A model generated the notes under the pieces. The model was not told the DNA's origin. It worked only from the letters and a program-made list of their open reading frames with translations, and ran no database searches. The translations under genes and the position numbers were made by a program. From JAWXTS01 sp044433305 (lineage in GTDB: Bacteria > Bacteroidota > Bacteroidia > Bacteroidales > Rikenellaceae), in NCBI GenBank assembly GCA_044433305.1, contig JAWXTS010000050.1:1-12926 (forward strand): 12,926 nucleotides of DNA. Direction: 5' to 3'. Of the stretch, positions 5,706 through 12,926 are shown piece after piece. Position 1 is the first letter of the stretch. Each line of letters opens with the position of its first letter.

Positions 5706-7154
5706 ATGAAAAAATTCTTCTATATATACCTTATAATAATGTGCTTTGGATTCTCTTGTACAGGAGATGGTGGCCTTGACAACCTAAGTTATGACGATGA
5801 TGATGACGACTCACCAGAACTAAGCGAGATTAACACAGCCATATACGAGAAGATGTCCCAAGTTTACTTTTGGCGCGACTCCCTAGAATCTATCAGCAAC
5901 ACCAATACCAATGCCTCTACCCAGAGCTATTTCGACGATGAGATAAGATATCGCGTCAACACCTCTGTCGATTACTCAGACGACACCTATGGTGACCGCT
6001 TCAGCTACATTGACGAGGACACTGACGGCGATGGCTCAGCCAAACTATATACACGTTCAAGCACTGCTATCAGTGGCGACCCTATCGCCGACTGGGGCTT
6101 CGAATTTGTAATATGGCTAGACTACACAGGCTCAGACGTATTATTCTTGCAGGTTCTGTATGTGATTCCCGACTCTCCTGCAAGCACCGCAGGCCTTAAG
6201 CGTGGCGACTATATCAGTGCCATTGACGGCAGCAGCCTAACACTAACTAATATCTACTCTCTACTTTCAGATAATGAAGTGACCCTCACCCTTGTCAACA
6301 AATACTCAGTAGAACAAGGCACGCTAACGCTTACTTATGCCGAGTTCGACGACACACCTCTAATATATAGCGGCATTATCGAAGGTTCTAGCCCTACTAC
6401 GGGCTACTTCTTCTACACCGAATTCACCGACGAGACGACCCACCTGCTTGCACTAAAAGAGATGTTCGCAGAGTTCCGCGCTGGTGGTGTCGAGAATGTG
6501 ATTGTCGACTTGCGCTACAACCCAGGTGGATATATCTCAACGGCTCAGCTTATCTCTAGCGCACTCACCCCAAATCAGAGCGATCTTGGCACCACGGTAA
6601 TGTTCCAGACACAGAGCAATGCCAGTTTATCAAGCCTTACGGGCTACACATATTATAGCTCTGACCAAATTGGCGGCATCACAAATCATGTTGCCCCAAC
6701 AAAGCTTGCCTTTATCATGACAGGCTACTCAGCCTCAGCCAGCGAGCTAACCTACAACTCGCTGCGCACACTCTATGCCGATAGCGACTGCATCTTCGTT
6801 GGCGAGACCACCGTTGGCAAGAACCTAGGCTCAAATAGCTACACCGTTAACGACTGGACACTACACCCTATCACAGCACGTATCTACAACAAGGATGGCA
6901 TCTCGGGTTATGAGGAAGGCTTCGACCCTGATACCGAGGTTGTAGATATAGACCCTTACAATGTCGACATTGAGGAGATAGGCAACACCAACGAGCGTAT
7001 GCTCTCTGCCACTCTTGCCCAGCTAGGTGTTACCATAAGCGGTATTCGTGCCAGCTATGAGCCATCTATAAAAACAAAGGCTCAAGCCCTTTACGAGCTT
7101 AAGCCTGTTTTCTCTACTAGGGTAGAATACCCAGCAGTTATTCTTGACAAATAA
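5706..7154 (+). CDS. S41-family (C-terminal processing) peptidase, predicted lipoprotein with PDZ domain
   Basis: This 482-residue protein begins with a hydrophobic signal ending in GFSC, so Cys18 is the probable lipidation site; the lipobox is loose, as is common in Bacteroidota. A spacer with six consecutive Asp (30-35) follows. A PDZ-like segment spans about 128-210 (VIPDSPASTAGLKRGDYISAIDG). The S41 catalytic domain follows, with VIVDLRYNPGG (265-275), GYSASASE (340-347) and VGETTVGK (365-372). By comparison with E. coli Prc, Ser344 is the nucleophile and Lys372 the general base, so it should be an active Ser/Lys protease. The likely site is the periplasm or cell surface, attached by lipid. 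The substrate is unknown. It is divergent from the EF-G2 gene and tail-to-tail with nadC with no gap. There is no clear Shine-Dalgarno sequence. Confidence 0.92.
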   Translation: MKKFFYIYLIIMCFGFSCTGDGGLDNLSYDDDDDDSPELSEINTAIYEKMSQVYFWRDSLESISNTNTNASTQSYFDDEIRYRVNTSVDYSDDTYGDRFSYIDEDTDGDGSAKLYTRSSTAISGDPIADWGFEFVIWLDYTGSDVLFLQVLYVIPDSPASTAGLKRGDYISAIDGSSLTLTNIYSLLSDNEVTLTLVNKYSVEQGTLTLTYAEFDDTPLIYSGIIEGSSPTTGYFFYTEFTDETTHLLALKEMFAEFRAGGVENVIVDLRYNPGGYISTAQLISSALTPNQSDLGTTVMFQTQSNASLSSLTGYTYYSSDQIGGITNHVAPTKLAFIMTGYSASASELTYNSLRTLYADSDCIFVGETTVGKNLGSNSYTVNDWTLHPITARIYNKDGISGYEEGFDPDTEVVDIDPYNVDIEEIGNTNERMLSATLAQLGVTISGIRASYEPSIKTKAQALYELKPVFSTRVEYPAVILDK

Positions 7155-8006
7155 TTAAATAGCTTTTAGACTTAGGTCTAGGCTTTTAATTTGGTGAGTC
7201 AGCGCACCCACAGATATAAAGTCAACACCTGTACTGGCATAGCTTCTTAGGGTCTCTAGGGTTATACCGCCCGAAGACTCTATCTCTGCCTTGTCGCCTA
7301 TTAGAGCCACAGCCTCCACAGAAAGCTCTGGAGTAAAGTTATCCAACATTATTCTATCTACGCCACCTGCACGAAACACCTCGTGAATATCTTCAATGGA
7401 ACGCACCTCAACCTCAATCTTAAGGTCTTTGCCCTTCTCTTTAAGATACTCCTTGGTCTTGATAACGGCGTTGTAGACACCACCTGCAAAGTCGATATGG
7501 TTATCTTTCAGCATCACCATATCGAACAATCCCATTCTGTGGTTCTCGCCGCCGCCTAGCTTCACAGCCATCTTGTCCAACACTCTCATACCTGGTGTTG
7601 TCTTGCGCGTGTCAAGGATGCGGGTTTTCAGACCCTCCACTTGTTTAACATAAACAGCCGTTTGTGTAGCCACGCCACTCATGCGCTGCATGATATTAAG
7701 CAATATGCGCTCTGCCTGCAAGAGAGATTGTAGACGTCCCTCAACGTAGAACACCACATCGCCAACTTTTATGGTTGTGCCATCTTGAATTTTCACGTCT
7801 ACCACCACCTCTGAGTCTAGTCGTTTAAGAATCATCTGAGCGATTTCCACACCAGCTATTATACCGTCTTGTTTAACCAACAGTTTCATCTTTCCACGCT
7901 CAGTGGCTGGGATAGTTGACAGCGACGAGTGGTCACCATCACCTATGTCTTCTCTTATAGCAAGCTCAATCAAGTCCTCTACAAAAGGCATGTATTCCTC
8001 TTTCAT
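7155..8006 (-). CDS. nadC: Nicotinate-nucleotide pyrophosphorylase (carboxylating)
   Basis: This is a 283-residue enzyme of usual family length. It converts quinolinate and PRPP to nicotinate mononucleotide, CO2 and pyrophosphate, the entry to NAD in de novo synthesis, in the cytoplasm. Family motifs are present in order: REDIGDGDHSS (18-28), LLQAERILLNIMQRMSG (95-111), DTRKTTPGMR (132-141), GGGENHRMGL (151-160), MLKDNHI (165-171), EVEV (198-201), LDNF (221-224) and SSGGI (244-248). These include the Arg, His and Lys residues that bind the two substrates. The start at 8006 (MKEEYMPF) is chosen because an in-frame ATG at 8054 lies inside the predicted promoter -7 box and could not be on the transcript. 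nadA and nadB are not in the window. The stop TAA abuts the S41 stop with no base between. Confidence 0.96.
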   Translation of the reverse strand: MKEEYMPFVEDLIELAIREDIGDGDHSSLSTIPATERGKMKLLVKQDGIIAGVEIAQMILKRLDSEVVVDVKIQDGTTIKVGDVVFYVEGRLQSLLQAERILLNIMQRMSGVATQTAVYVKQVEGLKTRILDTRKTTPGMRVLDKMAVKLGGGENHRMGLFDMVMLKDNHIDFAGGVYNAVIKTKEYLKEKGKDLKIEVEVRSIEDIHEVFRAGGVDRIMLDNFTPELSVEAVALIGDKAEIESSGGITLETLRSYASTGVDFISVGALTHQIKSLDLSLKAI

Positions 8007-8051
8007 ATTATTTAGTCTTAGTTTTATATGTAAAATTTTAGTACTTACGCC

Positions 8052-8083
8052 CAAAATTAGTTAGAAAAACAATGTATCGCAAA
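8052..8083 (-). promoter_or_regulatory. nadC promoter, consensus Bacteroides type
   Basis: On the minus strand TTTG (8080-8083) is followed after exactly 20 nt by TAATTTTG (8052-8059). This fits the Bacteroides -33/-7 consensus in both boxes and spacing, the best promoter in the window. Transcription should start near 8045, giving a leader of about 38 nt. Confidence 0.8.
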
Positions 8084-8098
8084 AAAGTTGCAAATTAG

Positions 8099-8130
8099 TT
8101 CGCCAAAGCAATTAAAAAAATCTATATTTG
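8099..8130 (+). promoter_or_regulatory. ilv operon promoter
   Basis: TATATTTG (8123-8130) matches the -7 consensus TAnnTTTG. TTCG (8099-8102), a 3-of-4 match to TTTG, lies exactly 20 nt upstream. The start would be near 8137, giving a leader of about 87 nt before ilvD. I see no leader peptide rich in Val/Leu/Ile codons, terminator hairpin or T-box in that leader. The promoter is back-to-back with that of nadC; the two -33 elements are 15 nt apart. Confidence 0.7.
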
Positions 8131-8211
8131 CAGGATATTTTACACAGATATTTCACAATTTTAACACTATATTGTCGTTTGAGTTAAATTAACTACAAAC
8201 TAAGTAAAGAT

Positions 8212-8217
8212 AAGGAG
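8212..8217 (+). promoter_or_regulatory. Strong Shine-Dalgarno sequence of ilvD
   Basis: AAGGAG lies 7 nt before the ilvD ATG at 8225. It fixes the start and is unusual next to the AT-rich, SD-free leaders of dnaK, the EF-G2 gene, nadC, ilvB and ilvC. Confidence 0.75.
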
Positions 8218-8224
8218 TAGCAAC

Positions 8225-10036
8225 ATGAAACCTACAAGAAATAGCATAACAACTACTGGCCGCCGTATGGCTGGAGCGCGCAGCTTATGGCGTGCAAATG
8301 GACGTAGCGAAGAACAAATGTCACGTCCCGTAATTGCTGTTGTCAATTCATTCACACAATTTGTACCTGGCCACGTCCACTTACACAAAATTGGACAACA
8401 GGTAAAAGAATGGATAGAGGAAGAGGGCTGCTTTGCTGCCGAGTTCAACACTATTGCCATCGACGATGGTATAGCCATGGGACACGACGGCATGCTTTAC
8501 TCTTTGCCTTCGCGCGATCTTATCGCCGACAGTGTAGAATATATGTGTAATGCACACAAGGCAGACGCCATGATATGTATATCTAACTGCGACAAGATTA
8601 CCCCAGGTATGCTTATGGCCGCCATGCGCCTTAACATCCCTGCTGTGTTTGTTTCGGGAGGCCCTATGGAGGCTGGCCGCCTTGGCGAGCGCGACTACGA
8701 CCTTATCGACGCTATGGTCAAGGGTGCAGATGATAGCTTCGACGAAAAAGAGCTAGACAAAATCGAGCGCATCGCCTGCCAAACTTGTGGCTCATGCTCA
8801 GGCATGTTCACTGCCAATTCTATGAACTGCCTTACCGAGGCCTTGGGACTATCCCTACCTGGCAACGGCACTATCGTAGCAACTCACGCCCAACGTACCG
8901 AGCTATTTAAGAAAGCCGCTAAGTTGGTTGTCAAAATCACCGAAGAATATTATAACAACGATAACGACTCAGTACTACCACGCTCTATCGCTTCGCGTGC
9001 AGCATTCATGAACGCCATGTCACTAGACATCGCCATGGGAGGTTCATCAAATACAGTGCTCCACCTGCTTGCCGTAGCTAACGAGGCTGGCGTAGACTTC
9101 ACCATGAAAGATATAGATTCTCTTTCACGCAAGGTGCCAGTACTATGCAAGGTAGCACCTAACCACCACTACCACATACAGGACGTTAACCGTGCTGGTG
9201 GCATAATGTCTATTCTGGGTGAGCTTTCACGAGCAAACCTTCTAGATACTAGCGTCTCACGTGTGGACTACTCTTCGCTTGAGGCTGCCATTGCCCACAA
9301 CGACATTACTCTATCTGGAGTTAGCTCGGAGGCACAAAAACGCTACTTGGCAGCACCTGCTGGCAAGTTCAACATAACACTTGGCTCACAAGATGTATAT
9401 TACAAAGAAGCTGACTTGGACCGCACCGAGGGCTGCATACGTTCAGCAGAACACCCTTACTCAAAAGACGGAGGTCTGGCTGTTCTCTTTGGCAATCTGG
9501 CACCTGATGGCTGCATCCTTAAAACCGCTGGTGTAGACCCATCGACCCTACATTTCGAGGGCACGGCTCGCGTTTTTGAATCACAAGAAACAGCTAGCCA
9601 AGGAATCCTTGGAGGCAAGGTTCAAAGTGGCGACGTTGTAATTATCCGCTACGAAGGACCTAAGGGAGGCCCAGGTATGCAAGAGATGCTTTACCCAACC
9701 TCTTACCTTAAATCTGTGCACCTTGACAAGGTCTGCGCGCTTATCACTGACGGACGCTTCTCTGGAGGCACCTCAGGGCTTTCTATTGGTCACGTATCAC
9801 CAGAAGCAGCTGCGGGTGGCAACATAGCACTCATAGAAGATGGAGACCCTATAATTATTGATATCGCCAGCCGTTCTATTAATGTTATGGTCAGTGACGA
9901 GGTTCTAGATTCTCGCCGCAAGTCTATATCAAGTTTCAAACCTGTTGACCGTCAGCGCACAATCAGCAAAGCACTTAAAGCCTACGCTGCCATGGTCTCA
10001 TCTGCCGACAAAGGAGCAGTACGCCTAATTGACTAA
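8225..10036 (+). CDS. ilvD: Dihydroxy-acid dehydratase
   Basis: This 603-residue iron-sulfur enzyme dehydrates 2,3-dihydroxy-isovalerate and 2,3-dihydroxy-3-methylvalerate to the 2-keto acids that become valine/leucine and isoleucine. It is of the long E. coli type (616 aa there). Visible motifs are GRRMAGARSLWRANG (12-26), DDGIAMGHDGM (80-90), SNCDKITPGM (120-129) with cluster ligand Cys122 and the Mg-binding Lys124, CQTCGSCSGMF (185-195) supplying the second cysteine cluster, and GRFSGGTSG near the C-terminus. The oxygen-sensitive cluster suits an anaerobe, though that is inference. It is the first gene of the ilv operon, preceded by a promoter and a good AAGGAG. Only 16 nt separate it from the ilvB ATG. 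Confidence 0.97.
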   Translation: MKPTRNSITTTGRRMAGARSLWRANGRSEEQMSRPVIAVVNSFTQFVPGHVHLHKIGQQVKEWIEEEGCFAAEFNTIAIDDGIAMGHDGMLYSLPSRDLIADSVEYMCNAHKADAMICISNCDKITPGMLMAAMRLNIPAVFVSGGPMEAGRLGERDYDLIDAMVKGADDSFDEKELDKIERIACQTCGSCSGMFTANSMNCLTEALGLSLPGNGTIVATHAQRTELFKKAAKLVVKITEEYYNNDNDSVLPRSIASRAAFMNAMSLDIAMGGSSNTVLHLLAVANEAGVDFTMKDIDSLSRKVPVLCKVAPNHHYHIQDVNRAGGIMSILGELSRANLLDTSVSRVDYSSLEAAIAHNDITLSGVSSEAQKRYLAAPAGKFNITLGSQDVYYKEADLDRTEGCIRSAEHPYSKDGGLAVLFGNLAPDGCILKTAGVDPSTLHFEGTARVFESQETASQGILGGKVQSGDVVIIRYEGPKGGPGMQEMLYPTSYLKSVHLDKVCALITDGRFSGGTSGLSIGHVSPEAAAGGNIALIEDGDPIIIDIASRSINVMVSDEVLDSRRKSISSFKPVDRQRTISKALKAYAAMVSSADKGAVRLID

Positions 10037-10052
10037 CTTAAAAACAATAACT

Positions 10053-11753
10053 ATGGCAAATCAACAAACAGTCAAAGGAGCCGAAGCAATATTATTATCG
10101 CTTTTGGCTGAGGGTGTTGACACCATATTTGGTTACCCTGGAGGACAGGTTATACCACTTTACAACCACATATACGACTATACAGATAAGTTGCACCACA
10201 TCCTAGCCCGCCACGAGCAAGGAGCAGTACACTCTGCTCAGGGTTATGCTCGTGCCACTGGCAAGGTTGGAGTATGTATCGCTACCTCAGGCCCTGGTGC
10301 CACCAACTTGGTCACAGGCATAGCAGATGCCATGCTTGACTCAACACCTCTGGTCTGCATCACAGGACAGGTTCCTGCAAACCTGCTTGGCACCGACGCC
10401 TTTCAGGAGGCCGACACCATCAGTATGACCATGCCTATCACCAAATGGAACTTCCAAGTAACCTCAGCCTGCGAGATACCAGCGGCCATAGCCAAGGCTT
10501 TCTATATCGCTAGCTCTGGACGCCCAGGTCCCGTTGTTATAGACATCGCCAAAAATGCACAGGTCGAGGATTGCAACTTTGAATACACTCCATGCACAAG
10601 CTTGCGTAGTTATAAAGCCACTCCAGAGCTGGACTTGATACAGATGGATGCTGTTGCCTCTATGATAAATTCATCTCAGAGACCACTTATCATCGTTGGC
10701 CAAGGAGTTAAACTCTCTGGTGGCGAAAGTGAACTTATAGAATTTGCCCAAAATGGCAATATTCCTATGGGCACAACCCTTATGGGCATATCTACCGTAC
10801 CTAGCAACCACCCACTATTTATGGGTAATCTGGGTATGCACGGCAATCTGGCCCCTAACGACATGACTCAGGAGGCCGACCTTATTATAGCTATCGGAAT
10901 GCGCTTTAGCGACCGCATCACTGGAGACATCTCTAAATACGCACCTAAAGCCAAAATCATACACATAGACATCGACGCTGCCGAGATAAACAAAAACGTG
11001 AAAGTCGAAGTTGGCGTTGTGGCCAATGCCAAACAGGCACTTGAGGCTCTCAAAGACCTAGTAACTTTTGTCGAGCGCAAGGAATGGTTCGAGTTTGGCA
11101 AAGCTCGCCAGATGCACGAGAAAGAAAACCTTACGGACAAATGCCTAGCACCAAGTCCTGACTATATCACCATGGCACAGACAATCAGCACTTTGGCCGA
11201 TGTAGAAAAAGGCGAGGCTATCATAGTTACCGATGTGGGTCAGAATCAGATGTTTGGAGCGTTGTACTCTCGCTTTAACCACACTCGCAGCTTCATCACT
11301 TCTGGCGGTTTGGGCACTATGGGTTTTGGACTTCCAGCAGCCATAGGCGCGAAGCTTGGCGCACCAGAGCGCGAGGTGGTAGCACTTCTTGGCGACGGAG
11401 GTTTCCAGATGACCATGCAGGAATTGGGCACCATCATGCAAGATAAAATCGGAGTTAAGGTCATAGTACTAAACAACAGCTATCTAGGCATGGTACGTCA
11501 GTGGCAGCAGCTTTTCTTTGACCGCCGCTACTCGTTTACCCAACTCGACAATCCAGACATCACCAAAATAGCCGAGGCTTACAATATCGCTTCTGAACGC
11601 GTTAGCGACCCTAAGGAGCTACGCGCAGCCTTGGAGCGCATGCGCGATTGCAAGGACGCCTACCTACTAGAGGTTGTCATACTACCAGAGGAGAACGTAT
11701 TCCCTATGGTACCTGCGGGAGCATCATTGTCAAACATATTATTGGAGGAATAA
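10053..11753 (+). CDS. ilvB: Acetolactate synthase, catalytic large subunit
   Basis: This is a 566-residue thiamine-diphosphate enzyme. It condenses two pyruvates to acetolactate, or pyruvate with 2-ketobutyrate to acetohydroxybutyrate, the committed step to branched-chain amino acids. The N-terminal ThDP domain has GYPGGQVIPLYN (27-38) and the catalytic Glu55 in RHEQGAVHSAQGYAR. The central domain (about 190-350) is of the FAD-binding type seen in this family. The C-terminal ThDP domain carries GDGGFQM (from 447) and ends the metal motif at LNN (473-475), followed by SYLGMVRQWQ. The start is the ATG at 10053; an in-frame TTG at 10029 would overlap the end of ilvD and is not preferred. No Shine-Dalgarno sequence is seen. 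The next gene begins 3 nt after its stop, consistent with a fixed partnership with the regulatory subunit. Confidence 0.97.
   Translation: MANQQTVKGAEAILLSLLAEGVDTIFGYPGGQVIPLYNHIYDYTDKLHHILARHEQGAVHSAQGYARATGKVGVCIATSGPGATNLVTGIADAMLDSTPLVCITGQVPANLLGTDAFQEADTISMTMPITKWNFQVTSACEIPAAIAKAFYIASSGRPGPVVIDIAKNAQVEDCNFEYTPCTSLRSYKATPELDLIQMDAVASMINSSQRPLIIVGQGVKLSGGESELIEFAQNGNIPMGTTLMGISTVPSNHPLFMGNLGMHGNLAPNDMTQEADLIIAIGMRFSDRITGDISKYAPKAKIIHIDIDAAEINKNVKVEVGVVANAKQALEALKDLVTFVERKEWFEFGKARQMHEKENLTDKCLAPSPDYITMAQTISTLADVEKGEAIIVTDVGQNQMFGALYSRFNHTRSFITSGGLGTMGFGLPAAIGAKLGAPEREVVALLGDGGFQMTMQELGTIMQDKIGVKVIVLNNSYLGMVRQWQQLFFDRRYSFTQLDNPDITKIAEAYNIASERVSDPKELRAALERMRDCKDAYLLEVVILPEENVFPMVPAGASLSNILLEE
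11744..11748 (+). promoter_or_regulatory. Strong Shine-Dalgarno sequence of ilvN
   Basis: GGAGG inside the last codons of ilvB lies 8 nt before the ilvN ATG at 11757. The site overlaps translated ilvB sequence, so ribosomes finishing ilvB could feed ilvN and help keep subunit amounts matched. Confidence 0.7.
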
Positions 11754-11756
11754 ACA

Positions 11757-12290
11757 ATGGTTAAAGAATATATAGTAATCGCCTTTACCGAGAACCAAAC
11801 AGGTGTACTTAACCGTATCACCACGCTATACCTTAGACGTAAGATTAACATCGAGAGTCTAAAAGTGTCAGAGTCATCAATCAAGGGCATCAGTATGTTT
11901 GTCATTTCGGCCTTCACCACCGAGCAGACAATGATAAAGCTTGCGGGTCAGTTGCGTAATATAATCGACGTTATCGATGTTGAGTATTACGACGACAGCC
12001 ACCTTATCAAGCAAGAGATTGCACTATACAGAATCTCAGCACCTAAGGAGCTTACAGAAATCAACGAGCTTTACTCGCTGCTTAACCGCTTCAATGCACG
12101 CATCATCGAGGTCTCTTCGCGCAACTTTATGGTTGTTGAGCGCACGGGTATACGCGAGGATATAGAAGCCATGCGCGAGGATCTTGAGCAACGAGGCATC
12201 CTTATAGAGTTCACTCGTTCTGGCTCTGTGTTCCTACACCGTGAGGGCAACGAGGCTCTACTATCATCTAGAATTAAGAATCTACAATAA
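11757..12290 (+). CDS. ilvN: Acetolactate synthase, regulatory small subunit
   Basis: This 177-residue protein binds the large subunit, raises its activity and confers valine feedback inhibition in characterised enzymes. The N-terminal ACT domain (about 3-78) has NQTGVLNRI (13-21), the Gly-Val-Leu turn at which valine binds in this family, and NIESLKVSES (31-40). The C-terminal ALS small-subunit domain (about 85-165) has EIALYRISAP and the FNARIIEVSSRNFMVVERTG stretch. The length is close to the IlvH type, so ilvH would be an equally fair name. It starts 3 nt after ilvB, under a GGAGG Shine-Dalgarno sequence. Whether it is valine-sensitive cannot be judged here. Confidence 0.95.
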   Translation: MVKEYIVIAFTENQTGVLNRITTLYLRRKINIESLKVSESSIKGISMFVISAFTTEQTMIKLAGQLRNIIDVIDVEYYDDSHLIKQEIALYRISAPKELTEINELYSLLNRFNARIIEVSSRNFMVVERTGIREDIEAMREDLEQRGILIEFTRSGSVFLHREGNEALLSSRIKNLQ

Positions 12291-12320
12291 ATTAATATTA
12301 ACATTAATACAAACAGAATT

Positions 12321-12926
12321 ATGGCACAAATGAATTTTGGCGGCGTTACTGAAAATGTAGTAACACGTGAAGAATTTCCACTAAGCAAAGCACAAGAAGT
12401 ACTAAAAAATGAAACAATAGCAGTTATTGGATATGGCGTCCAAGGCCCAGGACAAGCTCTTAACCTACGTGACAACGGACTAAACGTAATCGTTGGTCAG
12501 CGTAAGGATTCTAAGACTTGGGACAAAGCAGTGGCTGACGGTTGGGTGCCAGGCGAGACTCTTTTCGAAATTGATGAGGCATGCCAAAAAGCAACTATCA
12601 TACAGTACTTGCTATCAGACGCTGCACAAATCGCTCTATGGCCAACTATCGAGAAAAACCTTACAGCAGGTAAAGCACTTTATTTCTCTCACGGTTTCGC
12701 TATCACTTACAAAGAGCGCACAAATATCGTTCCTCCAAAAGACGTTGACGTTATCTTGATTGCCCCTAAGGGTTCAGGTACATCACTACGCCGTTTGTTT
12801 GTTGAGGGTCGTGGTCTTAACTCTAGCTATGCTATCTTCCAAGATGCTACTGGCAACGCTTTTGATCGCACTATCGCTCTTGGTATCGGTGTTGGTTCTG
12901 GCTACTTGTTCGAGACAACATTCCAA
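12321..12926 (+). CDS. ilvC: Ketol-acid reductoisomerase, 5' part (runs off window)
   Basis: The first 202 codons are present, ending on a codon boundary at the window edge. The enzyme isomerises and reduces acetolactate or acetohydroxybutyrate to the dihydroxy acid used by IlvD, with NAD(P)H and Mg2+. The Rossmann motif is GYGVQGPGQALNLRDNG (37-53). The cofactor-specificity loop reads VGQRKDSKTW (58-67), with Arg61, Lys62 and Ser64 able to contact the 2'-phosphate, which suggests NADPH; that is inference. SHGFAI (123-128), LIAPKGSGTSLR (146-157) and DATGNAFDRTIALGIGVGSG (175-194) follow. The window stops at LFETTFQ, just before the metal-binding acidic residues of the C-terminal knotted domain, so the active site is only partly visible. 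It starts 30 nt after ilvN, with no Shine-Dalgarno sequence or new promoter seen, so it is probably co-transcribed. Confidence 0.96.
   Translation, partial: MAQMNFGGVTENVVTREEFPLSKAQEVLKNETIAVIGYGVQGPGQALNLRDNGLNVIVGQRKDSKTWDKAVADGWVPGETLFEIDEACQKATIIQYLLSDAAQIALWPTIEKNLTAGKALYFSHGFAITYKERTNIVPPKDVDVILIAPKGSGTSLRRLFVEGRGLNSSYAIFQDATGNAFDRTIALGIGVGSGYLFETTFQ

Noticed and set aside
8007..8054. NadC start at ATG 8054
   Set aside because: That codon lies within the TAATTTTG -7 box (8052-8059) of a well-formed promoter, so it would be upstream of the transcript start.
8131..8224. Attenuator or T-box leader in front of ilvD
   Set aside because: The leader of about 87 nt has no stable hairpin, no U-tract terminator and no short frame rich in Val, Leu or Ile codons.
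8200..8493. Antisense frames over ilvD, ilvB and ilvN (such as 8200-8493, 10868-11140, 11145-11441, 12071-12475)
   Set aside because: They are shadows of conserved coding sequence with low-complexity Ser/Arg-rich translations and no independent signals.
10029..10052. ilvB start at TTG 10029 overlapping ilvD
   Set aside because: An ATG at 10053 gives the expected acetolactate synthase N-terminus (MANQQTVKGAEAI) and no overlap is needed.
12493..12759. Plus-strand 88-codon frame inside ilvC
   Set aside because: It is a shifted frame of ketol-acid reductoisomerase; the true frame shows the Rossmann motif and continues to the window edge.

Overview
The window reads as chromosomal DNA from a member of the Bacteroidota, most likely order Bacteroidales. 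The support is: (1) several intergenic regions carry the Bacteroides-type promoter -7 box TAnnTTTG, once with a well-spaced -33 TTTG (upstream of nadC); (2) most genes start after AT-rich leaders without a Shine-Dalgarno sequence; (3) there is an EF-G paralogue with a degenerate GTPase centre, a small Bacteroidales-type helix-turn-helix protein beside dnaK, and an ilvD-ilvB-ilvN-ilvC operon. I cannot name the genus. The content looks like core housekeeping DNA. I see no insertion sequence, phage gene, CRISPR array, tRNA or rRNA.

Layout. 1-578 (+): the 3' end of a leucine-rich-repeat protein made of 21-residue (63-bp) units, two of which are identical at DNA level. 601-639: a perfect 12-bp inverted repeat that probably terminates both this gene and the convergent dnaK. 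685-2598 (-): dnaK, 637 aa. 2599-2943: a 345-nt divergent regulatory region holding the dnaK -7 box, a palindrome and a G-rich tract. 2944-3195 (+): an 83-aa DNA-binding protein, followed by a strong rho-independent terminator and then a terminator-like hairpin facing the next gene. 3372-5528 (-): an EF-G paralogue (EF-G2 type) whose catalytic switch II histidine is Ala. 5706-7154 (+): a predicted S41-family peptidase lipoprotein. 7155-8006 (-): nadC, whose stop codon directly abuts that of the peptidase. 8225 to the window end (+): ilvD, ilvB, ilvN and the first 202 codons of ilvC.

How the genes work together. The only clear functional unit is the branched-chain amino acid operon. Acetolactate synthase (IlvB catalytic, IlvN regulatory) makes acetohydroxy acids, IlvC reduces and isomerises them, and IlvD dehydrates the product to the 2-keto acid precursors of valine, isoleucine and leucine. 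The remaining genes are single units: protein folding (DnaK), translation (EF-G2), NAD synthesis (NadC), envelope proteolysis (S41) and a probable surface LRR protein.

The most interesting points are the EF-G paralogue with a disabled GTPase motif but an intact domain IV tip, repeated TAGGTT elements in the region it shares with the S41 gene, a palindrome over the probable dnaK transcription start, and strong Shine-Dalgarno sequences on only two genes of the ilv operon. I did not find a convincing wholly new multi-gene system.
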